Positions 1-13,062 of a stretch of DNA of 64,000 nt are shown here, piece by piece (the stretch's first letter is position 1; every line of letters starts with the position of its first letter). The notes below the pieces were generated by a model. It was given only the letters and a program-made list of their open reading frames with translations, did not search any database and had not been told where the DNA came from. The position numbers and the translations under genes were made by a program. The DNA is from Mycteria americana (lineage: Eukaryota; Chordata; Aves; Ciconiiformes; Ciconiidae): positions 221,047,887-221,111,886 of the forward strand of contig NC_134365.1 of the NCBI RefSeq assembly GCF_035582795.1, given 5' to 3'.

Positions 1-3000
1 CAGGAGCATTTTTAAATAAAATGACTGTGTGTTGCCCCGGACCGTAGTCCCCTCTTCCATTTTGAAAGACAGACAAACTTCACGACACAGAGCCACGGAG
101 AGCAGGGACAACATCCCTCAGCTCTGGGCTCCCACGTGGGGACCGGGACGACGGCTGCCCAGCATCGGCATCCAGACAATATATGCAGATACAGAGACAG
201 AGGAAGGGCTATTATGTATGTTGTTAAGCACAAAACATTGTTTTCTTACGTGTCTGACCAGGAGACCCAAGCTCAAGATGTATCATTGTTCACACTAGAA
301 CATAACCAAATACGTGTATCATGAAAATCAATTATCCAAAAAAGCCACGGTGTTGTATGCTAAAGGTTTATTTCCCTTCGTTATACCGGCATATCAGTTT
401 CATTAAGATACGCCACCAGCTTCCAAGAATCCTCTGTTGCTTTCACAAATGTTCATTCTGTGTATCCTAATTTTCAGTTGTTTTCCCTGTCACATTCAAT
501 ACATCTCATGTTCATAAATTATAGACGTGCTTGATTTTCCTAACATTACCCAAGAGTCTACAGTAATGCAGGAACTCAGCAGAGGCTGGAGAGGTCCAAA
601 TACAGGATGCTGAGACTTTTTTAAGATGCTAAGGATACCTGCCGGGATTTTTTTAAGATGCTAACAGACTAAGGCACCTAATTCCTCCCAGACTGAGCTG
701 GCCACCTTCCTTTCCCTTATTCTCCCTCCAAAATTCAACCCCTAGTAGTTTACAGTTGAGGTGCTGAAGAGATGAAGACGACCCACGCGTGTGGTCCCCG
801 GACCTGCTGGTGTAGGGTCATACCTCACGGTGTACGCTCCAAAATTGTGCCGAACCATTTCGCTACATCAAACCATACAGATTCCCTGTTTCCCAGTGAC
901 ATGAGACACATCCCCATTTGCTCGATAGTCACAATCCAGATTTTTTTTTCGGAAACAAGACGGGACCTATCATTTCACCAGCACCTCCGCACGACCATAA
1001 CACCGTGATCATCGAAGAAATTACTGGCTCGGTGACTTCTTTAGCTGGCAGATAAGCAGATACGCCTCTCATAAGCGAATTCCTTCCAAACTCTCATATT
1101 CATTTTAGTATTATTTTGGACACGGTAATGCTACCGATACAACTGTAATTTAGAGCAACAAATGTCGAAAACATTCCACTTCTTCCTTCACGCCCGCGAG
1201 AAGCTTGTTAGCCGCACAGCAATTAAAACACGCGTGTTGAGTTAAACATGTTTGCGACAAAGCCACGTAGCACAAGCTTCATAGCCGCTGCGCCGACGAG
1301 CTCCTATCCAATTGTTCACGTTCTTTTCCCATTGCTAAGAGGCTTTGTTTGTATTGTTTTGGGGGGTTTTAAGTCATCTTATATCTACTTCCCTGGTAGC
1401 TCTCTTAGAGGGGAAAAAACCCTATCTTTAAGAGGATTTTAAATTATTTTAATCTGAAGAGCACTATAAACATTTCCCACTATACAGGAAGAACAATCTG
1501 TTGTTGTTCGTACATTAATCCTGGCAAGCACTTGAAGGGCAGAAACACAATGGGGTGAAATTGTTACAGATAGCCTCAGGGTTCTTCCAATACTTGAACA
1601 ACTAGAATAACGGGGTGGAATTAAAAACATAGGCCAAAGTGTAGGAAACATGCCTCACGATAAAATCACAGCGTTCAGAAAGAGGAACATAAAACTAGTG
1701 AAGAGGAGACAGTTGTAGAAATTAAAAATGAGCCTTGTAGAAGCGTTAAGAAGTATTTGCTAGCCCAGATAGAACACCATCCATCCTTTTCCACTCAAAA
1801 AAAAAAATAATCAGCAGCAGGCAAATTATCTTTCTTCCATTTAGACAAGTAAAATTTTACAAGGTTACTGTAGAGAATAACCCAGAACCGGCAAGACGGA
1901 AGAGAAGCGAGATAATCTAATAGGCCTTTTCTATCTAACTTTTATGATTCTTATGAAAAATGACCTGAATAAGTGAAGTTATTTGCCCTTGTCCTCTTTG
2001 TTCATACTGAATTTAGTCATAAGGGAAATCCTGCCAAGGATAGTATGTTTTACTCAATTTACTATCCTTTGCGATTGCTCTACAAAATACTAGCTACGTG
2101 ATCGAAAAGGTTAGGGGCTTTTGGGGTGGGGGTTTTTTGCAATGGAAAAAGAAGGAACACCTCACGTACTTGCTAGCAGAAAGAATTAACACAACAGGAA
2201 CTGATTAAATTTTCTACAGAGAATGTTTCTCTATTAGTCCATGTTCAGAGGATTATATTAAACCCAAACACGGTATAATTTAAAAGAAAAAAAATAGTAA
2301 TTGAGTGGTGAACAAACAGTTTCTTAAAACCTTTCAGTTCCAAGTAGGTCACACATAACACTGGAGACAGAAGTTCCATCTATCTGCTGCACAGATTTCC
2401 TAACTGCAAGAAGCTGAGGCTTTTCTTTGAAGGGACGGTATTTTATTAGCCTGCTACTTCTGGATTCTCGCTGTTAATCATACGGTTAGACTGCTACTGT
2501 TATTACAGCAAAATGCAAGAAATAAGAACCTACTCTTTCAGGGCTTGCATTTGTTGTAGCTGACTGATAGCGCACCTATCCTTACGTCATGCCACAAGTC
2601 TCCTTAGCCGACTTCTTCCACGAAATACATCACTAGCCCCAACATCTGTGTAGACAAAAATTGGGTCACGCACAGTGCAGACTGTGAACCATAAATAACG
2701 GGCAGAGAATTATGGTAAAACCCAGGTGCAGCCGCTCACAAGCACCACTGATCAATTCTTTTGGACTCCAACACACTGAAGTTGTTTTTCTAAAGCTATA
2801 AAGGCGAACCATAATTATGCAGGATCTCTTAAGTCTTGGGAACGCATTCCCTGCACACCCCGCTACAAGTGCAAGCGGTGCTGTAAGGTTCCAGTAAGAG
2901 GTTTTGACATTTCTCTCTTACCATTCAATGCCTACCCCAAAACAAGAGACTGGGAACTAGCAGCTGCACGCTATTGTAATACGCGGTGTCAAAAATGCCA

Positions 3001-4639
3001 AGCAAATGAGTAACACATGTCTGTGAAGCAGACCCTTTTCCTGGGCTGACCTCTGAGGCTGAACGGCTGCCCCTTTCCTGACAAAAGGATTGCAAAAAGA
3101 AAAACATCCCGACTACCGCTACATAATTGAGCGCCTAAGACGCTGCGTCCCTTTTGGCATAAAGAATGTACATCGTGTGTTAGGGATAAGATCGGATCCA
3201 ACTGCGGTAAGCACAGCTCAGCTCCTTAAATACTCCCATTTCTCAGAAGTTTCCTTAGAAGCTGAACAGACCCCCATGGAGCAGGTCTCTGGTCCCTCAC
3301 AGACAAGCTTGCTTTTTTTTTTTTTTTAAATGGGGGATTTGCTAAATCACTGCTGCTATAGTATCCCCCATGGATTTGTTAAGGCTGTTCTTGGAATTAA
3401 TACTGGGAGCCAAAGTTAGAGCGGAAGCCTTGACTCACCTACAGGTTTCTGGAGGCTGGATTTTTGTTGTCGTTGAAAAGATGGACATGCTCCTCTCCAG
3501 CCGTGTCCGACGTTAGCATCAAAAGGCCCAGAAATTATACATGTTATTCCTTAACCTCTTTCACAGCAAGTTCCTCCTGACCCTTTACTTTGGACTAAAT
3601 TACACACATTTACAAAAACTAATTGTCTAAGACGCATTCCAATTACAAGTCTAATTATACTTTTCTAACTGTTGCCTGACTGACTCGGTTTGAAATCAAA
3701 CCGTGCTTTTTTCTTTTATTCCAAATTAAACTGGGCTGAAAGGCTTTCTGGAGTTCTGTAAAGTTCAGAAGTAGATAAAATGTAAGCATCTGAAGACTCA
3801 GCAGATAAAAGGCAGAGCCAACCCGCAAGAGCTTTCCAAGCGTACATCAGAAGGACCCGTCAAGATGCAATGACTCTTAGACTCTGCCACCCTCCCTAGG
3901 AGGATGCAGGAGGGAGAAGGGTGCAGGCACGTCCCTTCCTCCCCTCTCCTCTTCATCCTCCTGCATCTGTGCTTCCTCTCTTTGGGCATGAAATTGGGCT
4001 TGGTGGAAAGCACTGGCAGCTGTCTGCCTTCTCCCTGGAAAGAAAGGCCCTGCATGGTTCCTCACTCATCTCGGAACCGCTCTTGTTTCCTCCCCTTCTT
4101 TCCCAACCCTTCTGTAGTTGCCAGCTTCAGACCTTATCCCGCTTCCCACCCACTATTTATCTAGCATCAGGCTCTGCCCTGTCACTCCACGCTGGTCAGT
4201 GCACGCCAAAGCTCCTTTCCTGCAGTTCTCCTGCCTGAAAGACAGCTCCCGCAAAGTCTCCACTTGTTTCAAACCTGCCAGAAGTGGTTTTCTCTTCCTT
4301 TCTGGGACTTCCTTAAAAAGCAAAGGGAGAGCAATTAAACACTGCGAACATTTATTAGGAATAACAACAGGCTCACCATCGCTTTGCGTCTTTACATGAA
4401 TATTAAGTGTTTCCAAAATGCTCCATTCCAAGCTTTGGGACAGTTTTTCAGCCGGTTTCCAGTTACAACCAGATGATTATGTCAGTCGCTCCTGATCTTG
4501 GATCCCGTAATCCAAGTCAGCTATTTTACATTTCTGGGGGTTTTTTTGGAGATTCTGAACATATCTATAAAAAACTTGCAACTACCTATAAAGGCAATCA
4601 TTACAATCAAAGATATGTGTGTAAATGGCTTTAAAACGA
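1..4639. other. AT-rich non-coding DNA, probably FAM168A intron 1
   Basis: I see no recognisable exon, RNA gene or young transposon here. The ORFs are short and frequently interrupted. A short duplication around 620-665 repeats a TTTTTTAAGATGCTAA segment. Placement inside FAM168A intron 1 is inferred only from synteny with PLEKHB1 and from the CpG island at 33-35 kb. A distant gene or a true intergenic gap cannot be excluded. Confidence 0.4.
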
Positions 4640-5330
4640 CCTGGACCACTGTGCTCAAAGGACAGTAGTCAATGGCTCAACATCTAGTTGGTGGCCAGGG
4701 GCTGATACTTGGGCTAGTGTTGTCCAAAAACTTCAATTACTTGAATAACACCACCTTTCTTTCAGCAGATTTGCAGACATGACCGGTAGAGCTTAAACCG
4801 AAAGAAACCTTGACAAATTTGAGGACTAGGCCAACAGAAATCTCAGCGTTCAGCAAGGAGAAGCATGAAGTCGCACACCTCCAGCACAATAACTGTTACA
4901 TCGGGACAGGCTGGGAACGTACCAGCTCGGTAGCAACCCTGCGGAAGGGGTTGTGTTTCAGCAGATATCAAGACGACCATGTGCCAGCCATGTGCACTCC
5001 ACTCTAATAAAGCAAACCCCATATTGAGCTACATCAGGAGGAATGTAGCTAGCAGGTCAAGAGAAGTCATTACTGGCTCTAACTTGGCACTGGTGAGGGG
5101 GACACCAACGAAAACCCAGCAGAGAGTCACCAAGATGATTGGGGCGTACAGCATAGGACTTACAAAAACAAGTTGAGGAAGCCGAGCTTGTTTCATCTGC
5201 CCAAGAGAAGGCTAAGGACAATCTAACCACAGCCTGCGGCTACCTAAAAGACAGCTACAAAGATGACAGAGCAACAGCATTGTGGGGTGACCTCTGCGGT
5301 AGCCTCTTCTCAGGCACCCCAGAGCATCGT
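4640..5330 (+). mobile_element. Old, decayed CR1 LINE fragment (reverse transcriptase to C-terminal region)
   Basis: The stretch follows the order of an avian/reptilian CR1 ORF2. A segment resembling the end of the finger domain is at about 4,645. A remnant of the [12 protein letters not shown] region is near 4,710, and a decayed FADD motif (tttgcagacatgac) near 4,770. Next come the counterpart of [12 protein letters not shown] near 4,850 and a segment at about 5,040-5,090 that reads RNVASRSREVITGSNLALVRGT, close to the CR1 [20 protein letters not shown] block. Frames are broken many times, so the copy is long dead. Ends are approximate. It is clearly more diverged than the copy at 36 kb. Confidence 0.75.
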
Positions 5331-8300
5331 GCCCGACATGTTCAGGATCAGTCCGAGTATCAGATTAAGTCCAGGAAGGAAGGAATTCCCTTCCCTCTTC
5401 CTCCGCAGCATGAACCGTGCTCAAGTGAACCTTCAGCAATGCCCTGTCAAAGCAGACTCAGCAATTAATGCTCTCTTCTCTCCCATCGTTTACTTGTAGC
5501 CCATAGGGACTGAAAGTGTCTATTTAGTTTACTACTCAGAATTTGAGTCATCTAATTTACTCATAATTAGCACAGATGATCTAATATTCTTTTCTGACCT
5601 TAATTTCCACAAAACTCATCAAATTAATTCTTCTTCTGGACGTGTATGCAGACTACAAAAGCTGGAGTCATTACAATTCCTATCCGGTTCCGTGCTGGTG
5701 TAAATGAGAGAATCGGACCCTTAAATTCCCAAAGAACTTGTAAGCAGCATTGCATTAATGGATCTCCTGGAACAACCACATCTCTGTAAAGAAGAATGTC
5801 AACCACTTGTACGGCAGCCTTTGAAGCGCCTCTCCACAGAGGAAACAAGCCATCAGCCTAGACAAATTCACCGGCTGGGTTTTAATGGTTAGATGGCTCA
5901 CATGACAAACAGATCTGTACGCTGCATTTCAAACAGATGCTGAAATTGCTTTCTGCTCCGCAGCTTATACTCCCAGGAATCGCTGGTGTCAATAAAGCGG
6001 AACGGCACCCGACTATTTTGCCTTCTGTGGTTGCTGTTATTGCTGCCGCGTAAGAAAAATACTCACCTTCTGACAAAGCGCGGGGCTTTTGTGCAGCCTT
6101 GTATTCTTGATCTCGGTCCTATTGCTGCCCTGCTCAGCTCTCCGCTCACACAGCCTGTTATAAAAACTTTAAAGTGGGTACATACATAGTTGGGGATGCA
6201 AAATATTTACTGTAAAATCCAAGTGCAAAGAGAGCACTTACACATCTGAGGAGAAAAAGAAAAAAAGGAGCACCTTTCATTTGAGTGAGCTTGATGGTTA
6301 TCTTCTACACCGAACAAGCTGAGACAGGTTCACACTTTTATGTACCCTTAAGTTTTCTGAAACAGTCCAAAAGCACTGAAGACATCATCTACCTAACGAT
6401 GAGGGAGAAAAGGCTTCTTCTACAGGTCCTGAGGATCCCAAACGGTTGGATATCTGTGCCAGGTCCTGGTTCTGCTCACCTACAGGATCTTCTCACACGA
6501 GGCCGGGGAGAGCACTCCTCACCGGTAGCTATCATCTCCCACCCCTACGTGTTGTGCAAAATGCCAGCGGATGAAGTCGCGAGCACAGGGGTGCCAACGG
6601 GGCTGAACCACTGAATGGTCAGAGGACGGAGCCGAGATCTTTCCTTGCCAGCGGGGATGAGGCAGGGCAGAAAAGGGACAGGACCACACAAACACTTTGA
6701 AAAATCTAGTCTACAGTGACCGGCAACCACCCTGTCAAGTCGTACTTGCTGCTAACATCGCCGTCTGTTTTGAGAGAGGGCTGTTGTTTTTCTCAGGAAT
6801 CCATCAAATGGAAAGTAGCTCTATTAACATAAACACTTGTGCATCCCACACTGTATTAAACTGAATTCCAGTTTCCAAGGAAAGTTTGACATGAGTTACT
6901 AGCACACATCATCATTGAAATGTATCGTTCTCTGTTTCCTACATAATAAAAAATTAAACAAAGAATCTCAAAGTACTAATTAGATGTCGTCGTTTAAACA
7001 AGTGTGCACAGCAGCAATGGCCAAAATAAAGGAGTTCTAATTTTAAAATGGAAAGGCAACAATTTACAACTAATATTTGAAGGGTTGTACCAAGCAGGGA
7101 GTACAAACTTCTTTCAGGAAAACAGAAGCACAAAGAAAAAAAAAAAAAGTTTACAATCAAACATTTTAAATCATCAATCTGGGATCCTTGACTTAAACAC
7201 AATTAAAATCAGCAAGAATATCAACTTGATTCAAATTAATCTATCCTATTAGCAAACAGGTACACTGCCAGCTTAACAGGTAATACTCTTCATCCCAGCT
7301 TTCCCAGGCAAAACTTTTGCTGTTTCACTGTACCTGCGTGACTCCTTTGCACAGCAGGAAAGCTCTAGGATGCAACGGGTGAAACGGAGCCGTGCATCGG
7401 CCGTCTCAGGCAGACAGCACTGCATCAGTTGTCCCCCTCCCAGCAGACAAGACTCCAAGATCCCCTTTGCCAAATAAATAGGAAATTTTAAGAGAAATTC
7501 AATATTTAAAATGCATTATAGCTACTGCAGCCCTTTCTCATATAAAATACAATAATCCTAAAAATAGAAGCAGTCGAGCTTCCCTGACAAGGTTATTACT
7601 TCAGCATTTGCACAATCATTTTTCATCTTTTCGCTAGGAAGAGGAATAACTTCTCATCTGCCTGCAAGAGCATCACTCACGACCGCGGCCCGGAGAGGGG
7701 ATGCAGAGGAAGGTCTGCGGCTGCAGCAAACCTTACAGAGTTTTGTAAGTCCTGCCTGTGCTGGCAGTACTGGAAATGGGCCGCATGGGATGGAAGAGAG
7801 AAGATATTCCAGTGAGACTTCTTCCTTTCGTCCCCCACAATTACATCCTCTCGTATCTTAGGCTTACGGCCTCACCCTCATTCAGAAATTTCAAATATCA
7901 AGCTGCGCGTGCATAGGCAAACCCAAGGATAGCGGAGAGATCAGCCTAAGGATCCTGCCACAGCAATCCTTACTTTCTAAGAATATATCGAAATACAGCC
8001 AGAGGTGGGTTTAAAGCAGCATAGATGAATTTTCAGGGCAGACGGCAGTTTCCTATTTTCTAGCACTTCCCCATTTATTCTGATTAGAAATAAGCATGGC
8101 AATAACATCACAGTTTTAGCAACTTAGTTAAAATTCTTCCTATTTCGACATTAGACAACCAATTGGGCAAGTAAAATGGAGCATATCTATATGGCCTAAA
8201 TGTGTCAGATACTGAGTAGTCTCATAATCCAAATTATTCTATAAGGAAAACAATGCAAGGAAGGCAAAAAATATTTGAAATAGGACGGTAAGTGCTAAAA

Positions 8301-11300
8301 TCCAACTCTACCGCCCTTCCCCACCAAGAATGCAGTCATATGTACAGTGTCTATATGCAGAAATACAACAGGAAAAATTAAACAGGGTGTAACAACAACA
8401 AACACAATGAAAAAAGAATCTATTCAGATCCTCCCTCTATTGAATTCCTTTGATGGTGATTGCTGGAATCAACATAAACCCAAAGCAGAAAAAACAAGAA
8501 GATACAAGATGTAGGTTCACTGCCACTTCTTACCCTTGCTTGTACTCACTACCTAAGGCACTCGAGGACTTTAGGGCGGTATAAAAATCAGTTCTTCCTT
8601 CAGTTCTCACCATTACTTTCAAGCGGCACCAATGCCAAAACCCAGAGCTACAAGGATTTTTCCTCTATAGAATTGATCCCTGCAAAGTTTTTATCCAAGA
8701 AGACTAAAAACAGCCTTGCAAGGGAAATAGCAATCATTCCATTTCAGGGATATGAAAAACAAATACCCAGACAAGCTACAGGTCTTGCTCGAAGTCATAC
8801 AAGAAGTCAGCTCCTGTGTCACGCACAGTCCATGTCCAGGTCCCTGCTTTCGTCTTCCCCTTCTCTTGATGGAGACTCTCTTCATCCTAAATCTAAAAAA
8901 TACCTTAGCAGGCTGCAAGAGAGTTCATTTCCAAGAGAGAAAAAACGTATCTTTGCCTCCCACAACCATTTTTTATATTGAAATACCCTATTGAACAAGA
9001 GAGTTTTCCACAATGAAATGGGTTTGAAAGCTCTTCAGCTTCTTCTTGCGAAGCTTTAAATGGTGTTATTCAGGATTAACTTCCCAAGCAGAGCTTGTAA
9101 ACAATTGCAAAGTAGCAAATAAGCACAGGGGTTAGCCCAAAAGTTTCTGCAAGGTTTTCAGGTAGACCTGTTGTTTAAGGAGAGAGGAGAAAAGGGGTGG
9201 GGAAGAAGGAAGAATCTAGTTACTATGGCTGAACGAGCACTGAAAATGTGACGTTTGGGGTTTTTTTCCAATCCCATAGGTAGCTCTACTGTCTAGTGCT
9301 GAATAAAACTGGTTAACTCCACTGCAGATACTCAGCGCTCTGCGGGTTACAGCAGTTAAATCCATAATTCGTATCGTTTGCACACCTACCTGCTGCTTCG
9401 GGAAGATGAGTGGAGAGAGACGTGACACGGGGAAGAGGTTTCTCCTTCTTTTACTCTCATTTCCACCCTCCCAAAAGCAAAAAAAAAAAAAAAAAAAAAG
9501 CTGGAAGAGGCTGAAGAAGCAGAATACCGATGAATCCCAGAAGTGTAAGAAAACCTTCTTGCATTTTTCCAGCAGAAGAGAATAAAAATGGACTGAGATG
9601 GTTCAGATGGGGGGTGACAAGAAACGTGTGGCCAAAGCAGGAGAAAGGCAGAGGTGATAAGGAGGTGTTTTGCCTACAGAAAGCCTCATTCTCCGTACCC
9701 CACGAGGACAGCCGTCTTCCATGCAAGCCCCCGGCTGGCCACCGTCCACGCACACACACACGTACGCACACTCACAAAAAGCAAGTCTTGCGTATAATTT
9801 TTAAAAGTTAAAGATAATATTTTTACCTTGGCAGTTATCGGTTTGGAACCGCAGGGAAACATATATCCCTTTCGAAACTTAAAACAACAGTGAAAACTGT
9901 TGAGCCGTTTCAAAACCCTACGCTGCCGAACTTGAAAAACTTCTTAAATAAGTCTGATAGATGGGGAAAGTTGACTATAGGAAAGAAAAGTGCTTAATTA
10001 ACACTAAACTGAATCAAGTAGGCTACATGTTCTTACTGAGCAATTACTATCGCTATTAGTAGATGATAACTAGCTGAGGGTCATGTCACGGAACACTCCA
10101 GTATGTGAAGTATCACGCATTTAGTTCGTATGCAATTAAGACCGTTTCATTGTCTCATCAGGTTCCCTGTGACACCCAATTAAGTAATAACACAAGGAAA
10201 GTGCTCTTAATTAATGAGGAAAATCCTCTGCAAGCTAGACACAGGTGTGTATATCTCAAGTAGAGCCTGAAATAGTTGAATAGATCATTTAATCTTTATT
10301 AAAAAAAACCACTCAAATTTGTATCTAATTAACTCAATAGCAGGATTCTTTTTGATTTCTTCCAAGGGGGTTACATTTCCTTGCAATATTCAACAATCAA
10401 GTGGTTTATAAAAGATTAAAATTAAAACTGACACTTGGAGTGCAGGATTGGTTGCATGTGATCACAATTTGCACATCGCTATTCCTGGTTTTTCCCAAAT
10501 TGGTTTAAATGCTCTCTCTTCTTGCGACGTTTTTGCAAAAACAGCCTCCTGCATTGGTATTGAACGAGCACGTTTCATTATTGCTTTCTAAGCAGACGCT
10601 TTTCAGTGTATTTTAAAAACATTATCTCAACCAACTAAAATAACATCAACGACGTGAGACCAGATTACATATCCATTCTCTCTGACTCATATAGTTACAG
10701 GATCGCTGACGTGTGATGGACGGTAAAGAGTCAGATGAAGTGAAGTTGGCCCATCTTCCCAATCCAACCATATCTGGAGACAGAAGAGGGACTGGTACCT
10801 GGTCAGGGGCTTAAGCCCAGCTTCTTTCAACAGCCATGCATTTTTCTTGGTTCTTTGATCAGAGATGCATTGCTATTCTCACACTACAAAAGAATATTTC
10901 CAAACCACAAAACATAAGCAATAGTAACGCCCACCTCCCGCTACGGTACTTTCCACTATTTATTTCTGTCTTCCTTTGTATGCCTTCTACTCAATACAAA
11001 GTTTTCTTCAAAACAGGGAAAAGGTTTTCTTTTGTGAACCTTCTACCCAAATCGTATTACCCCCCTTATAAATTGCAGGCGTGCATGTTACTTTTCTAAG
11101 CAGCAAACAGATTTTTTTAATGTCTAATCTTTTATAAATATATGTACACATATATATAAGTCTATATAAGTCTAAGGCCAACCCCAAGAGTTGGTGTGTG
11201 CATGTATTTGCGCATGTACAAGCAGTTAAGTTCAAAACCCGGTTAAGGACAGATTTATAGATACTATCTGAAACACTCCCATAAAACCGTTCTTCTTATA

Positions 11301-12959
11301 CACAGCTATGCTATTTTGGTTGAGCTAAATGAAAGCCCATCGTAGCTAGCGATGTTAGATTAGTCAGTGCAACATCTTTAACGTTTTGTGACACCTGTCA
11401 AGGACAATGTCGTACAGAGGCTATGGCAAAAAAAACGATACTAGAAAAAGTCAGAATATCATCCTAGGTCTCTTTCTTACACGCTTCAGTAAGCAGAACG
11501 GCAAAATTTAACTGCAAAGAACGACATTTCCGTCAAGTACAGTACTTTTGTAGCCAAATTTCTCCAGCTAAATAAAGCGGACATGTGTCTTCCAATGTAT
11601 TAAACGCATAGGACCATTCTTCGTAACTGTATGTAAAATTGTGTATCCGTAACGTGCAGCTGGTACGGACAACTTCAGTAAAGGGTATCTCCCACTTTCC
11701 ATTGCTTGGTTTCAGTGACATTGCAACCTGAATAAATTTTAATTGTTCAAGCCACAGTTTTCTACCTTTGGCAGCTGACTTGTATTTTGCAAGGACTCAC
11801 CCCTGAGAAGCTGGAACTGGTCTGCTTCTTCTGAGACTAAGAAGGTCCAGACCTTATCCGAGTATTTTATATTCAAAATTTGGTTACAGGACTTGGCCAA
11901 AAGGTGAGGCAAAGTTAATAGACATTCAAGACGTGTGTTTAACTACGCGCATGAAAATCAGCCCTAACTGGCCAAATTATAGCCCTCTGAAAACGGCAGC
12001 TTTTACAGGTTAATTTGCACAATTAAACACAAAATATTTCGTCTTCCTACTCCTCCACTCAGGCCCTTTACCGACGCCAGCAGCAGGCACCCTATGCCAT
12101 CCCACAGGCTCGGCACACGGGGTCTTTGCAACTCCCCACCATTACGTTCTTTGGTACCCAGGATTCAGGATTTTTCCAATCTCGGCGTCCTCCGACATCA
12201 AATAAAATAAAATAGTAAGAAACATCAAATAGCATGAGTCCCTTCTAACAGTTACTTTGCACAAATAGTATCAACCTCACACTGACTATTTATGCTAGAG
12301 CTGTGTTTCCTATTTAAAGTCTTAGCGCTAAACATAGTTCCACATTATAAAATGTTTATTTTTCATATTTCTAGTTCATTAAAGCCTGGCATGAATATAC
12401 ACTCCTGACTGCAAAGCCAAACAGTAAAAAGATAAATTCCAGAACTCATAGTATATGATATTTTAGAACTGATATTTCACACTCACTTCTTTTTTTTTTT
12501 TTGCTAGGACACCTATCTTAATCTGTTCAAGAACCAAATTAGCCTGAAGAGTAAATAAAGCTGTTGTCTGCAGGACTGTTGCCCTCTCGAATGAAGAAGT
12601 TGGATGGCATAGAGTACAGACGACAAGAAACTGCAGCAACGAGTGCGGTCTTGCCGTCGAGCACTAAGACGAATGCTGCCCCAAGGAACTGCTCTTCCCT
12701 AGCGTCCGCCATAGAGATTCTTTGTACTGCTCAACCGAAAACTCTTTCTAGCTGATTAATTAATTGTGTAATCTTCATTTTCTGGACACTCAAGGCCAAA
12801 TCTGCAAGTTAGATGCTGAGACCTGACAATCGCATCTGTGGTCAACAGAGCTTTGCGTTGAATATACGAAGTGCTATGAAGATGCAAAGATGCTCTGAAA
12901 ACACATGCCCTAGGCATCTCAAGAAAGAAATGTGACATTCACGAGCATATATTTTCCCA
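5331..12959. other. AT-rich non-coding DNA with simple repeats
   Basis: No exon with plausible splice sites and recognisable protein was found. The region holds a run of 21 A at 9,479-9,499, a short CA-rich microsatellite at 9,748-9,777, and an AT-rich patch near 11,135-11,173 in which the 10-mer tatataagtc occurs twice in tandem. Long A and T runs are scattered throughout. It is consistent with a large vertebrate intron. Confidence 0.45.
9479..9499. repeat. Poly(A) homopolymer, 21 bases
   Basis: An uninterrupted run of 21 A follows a T/C-rich stretch on the plus strand. No retrocopy body with recognisable protein lies immediately upstream, so it is listed as a simple repeat rather than the tail of a processed pseudogene. 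Confidence 0.85.
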
Positions 12960-13062
12960 ATAAATACTTAACTACCTCTTTGGACCTCAGTTCCTTCACT
13001 GTAAAATGGGGACCTATAATTAATTTATCACACTCCTGCTTGTGAAGCAGCCCGATCCCGCA
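12960..13062 (-). mobile_element. Probable MIR/CORE-SINE relic
   Basis: The plus strand reads CCTCAGTTCCTTCACTGTAA followed by AATGGGGACCTATAATTAATTT and then CACACTCCTGCTTGTGAAG. This resembles the reverse complement of the conserved MIR core (consensus sense ATTTTACAGATGAGGAAACTGAGG) with its AT-rich flank and GTTGTGAGG-like block in order. MIR elements date from the amniote ancestor and survive as rare relics in birds. A short match of this kind could arise by chance, so confidence is moderate. Confidence 0.5.

Noticed and set aside
9479-9499. Poly(A) run as the tail of a processed pseudogene
   Set aside because: No recognisable mRNA-like body or target-site duplication next to it.
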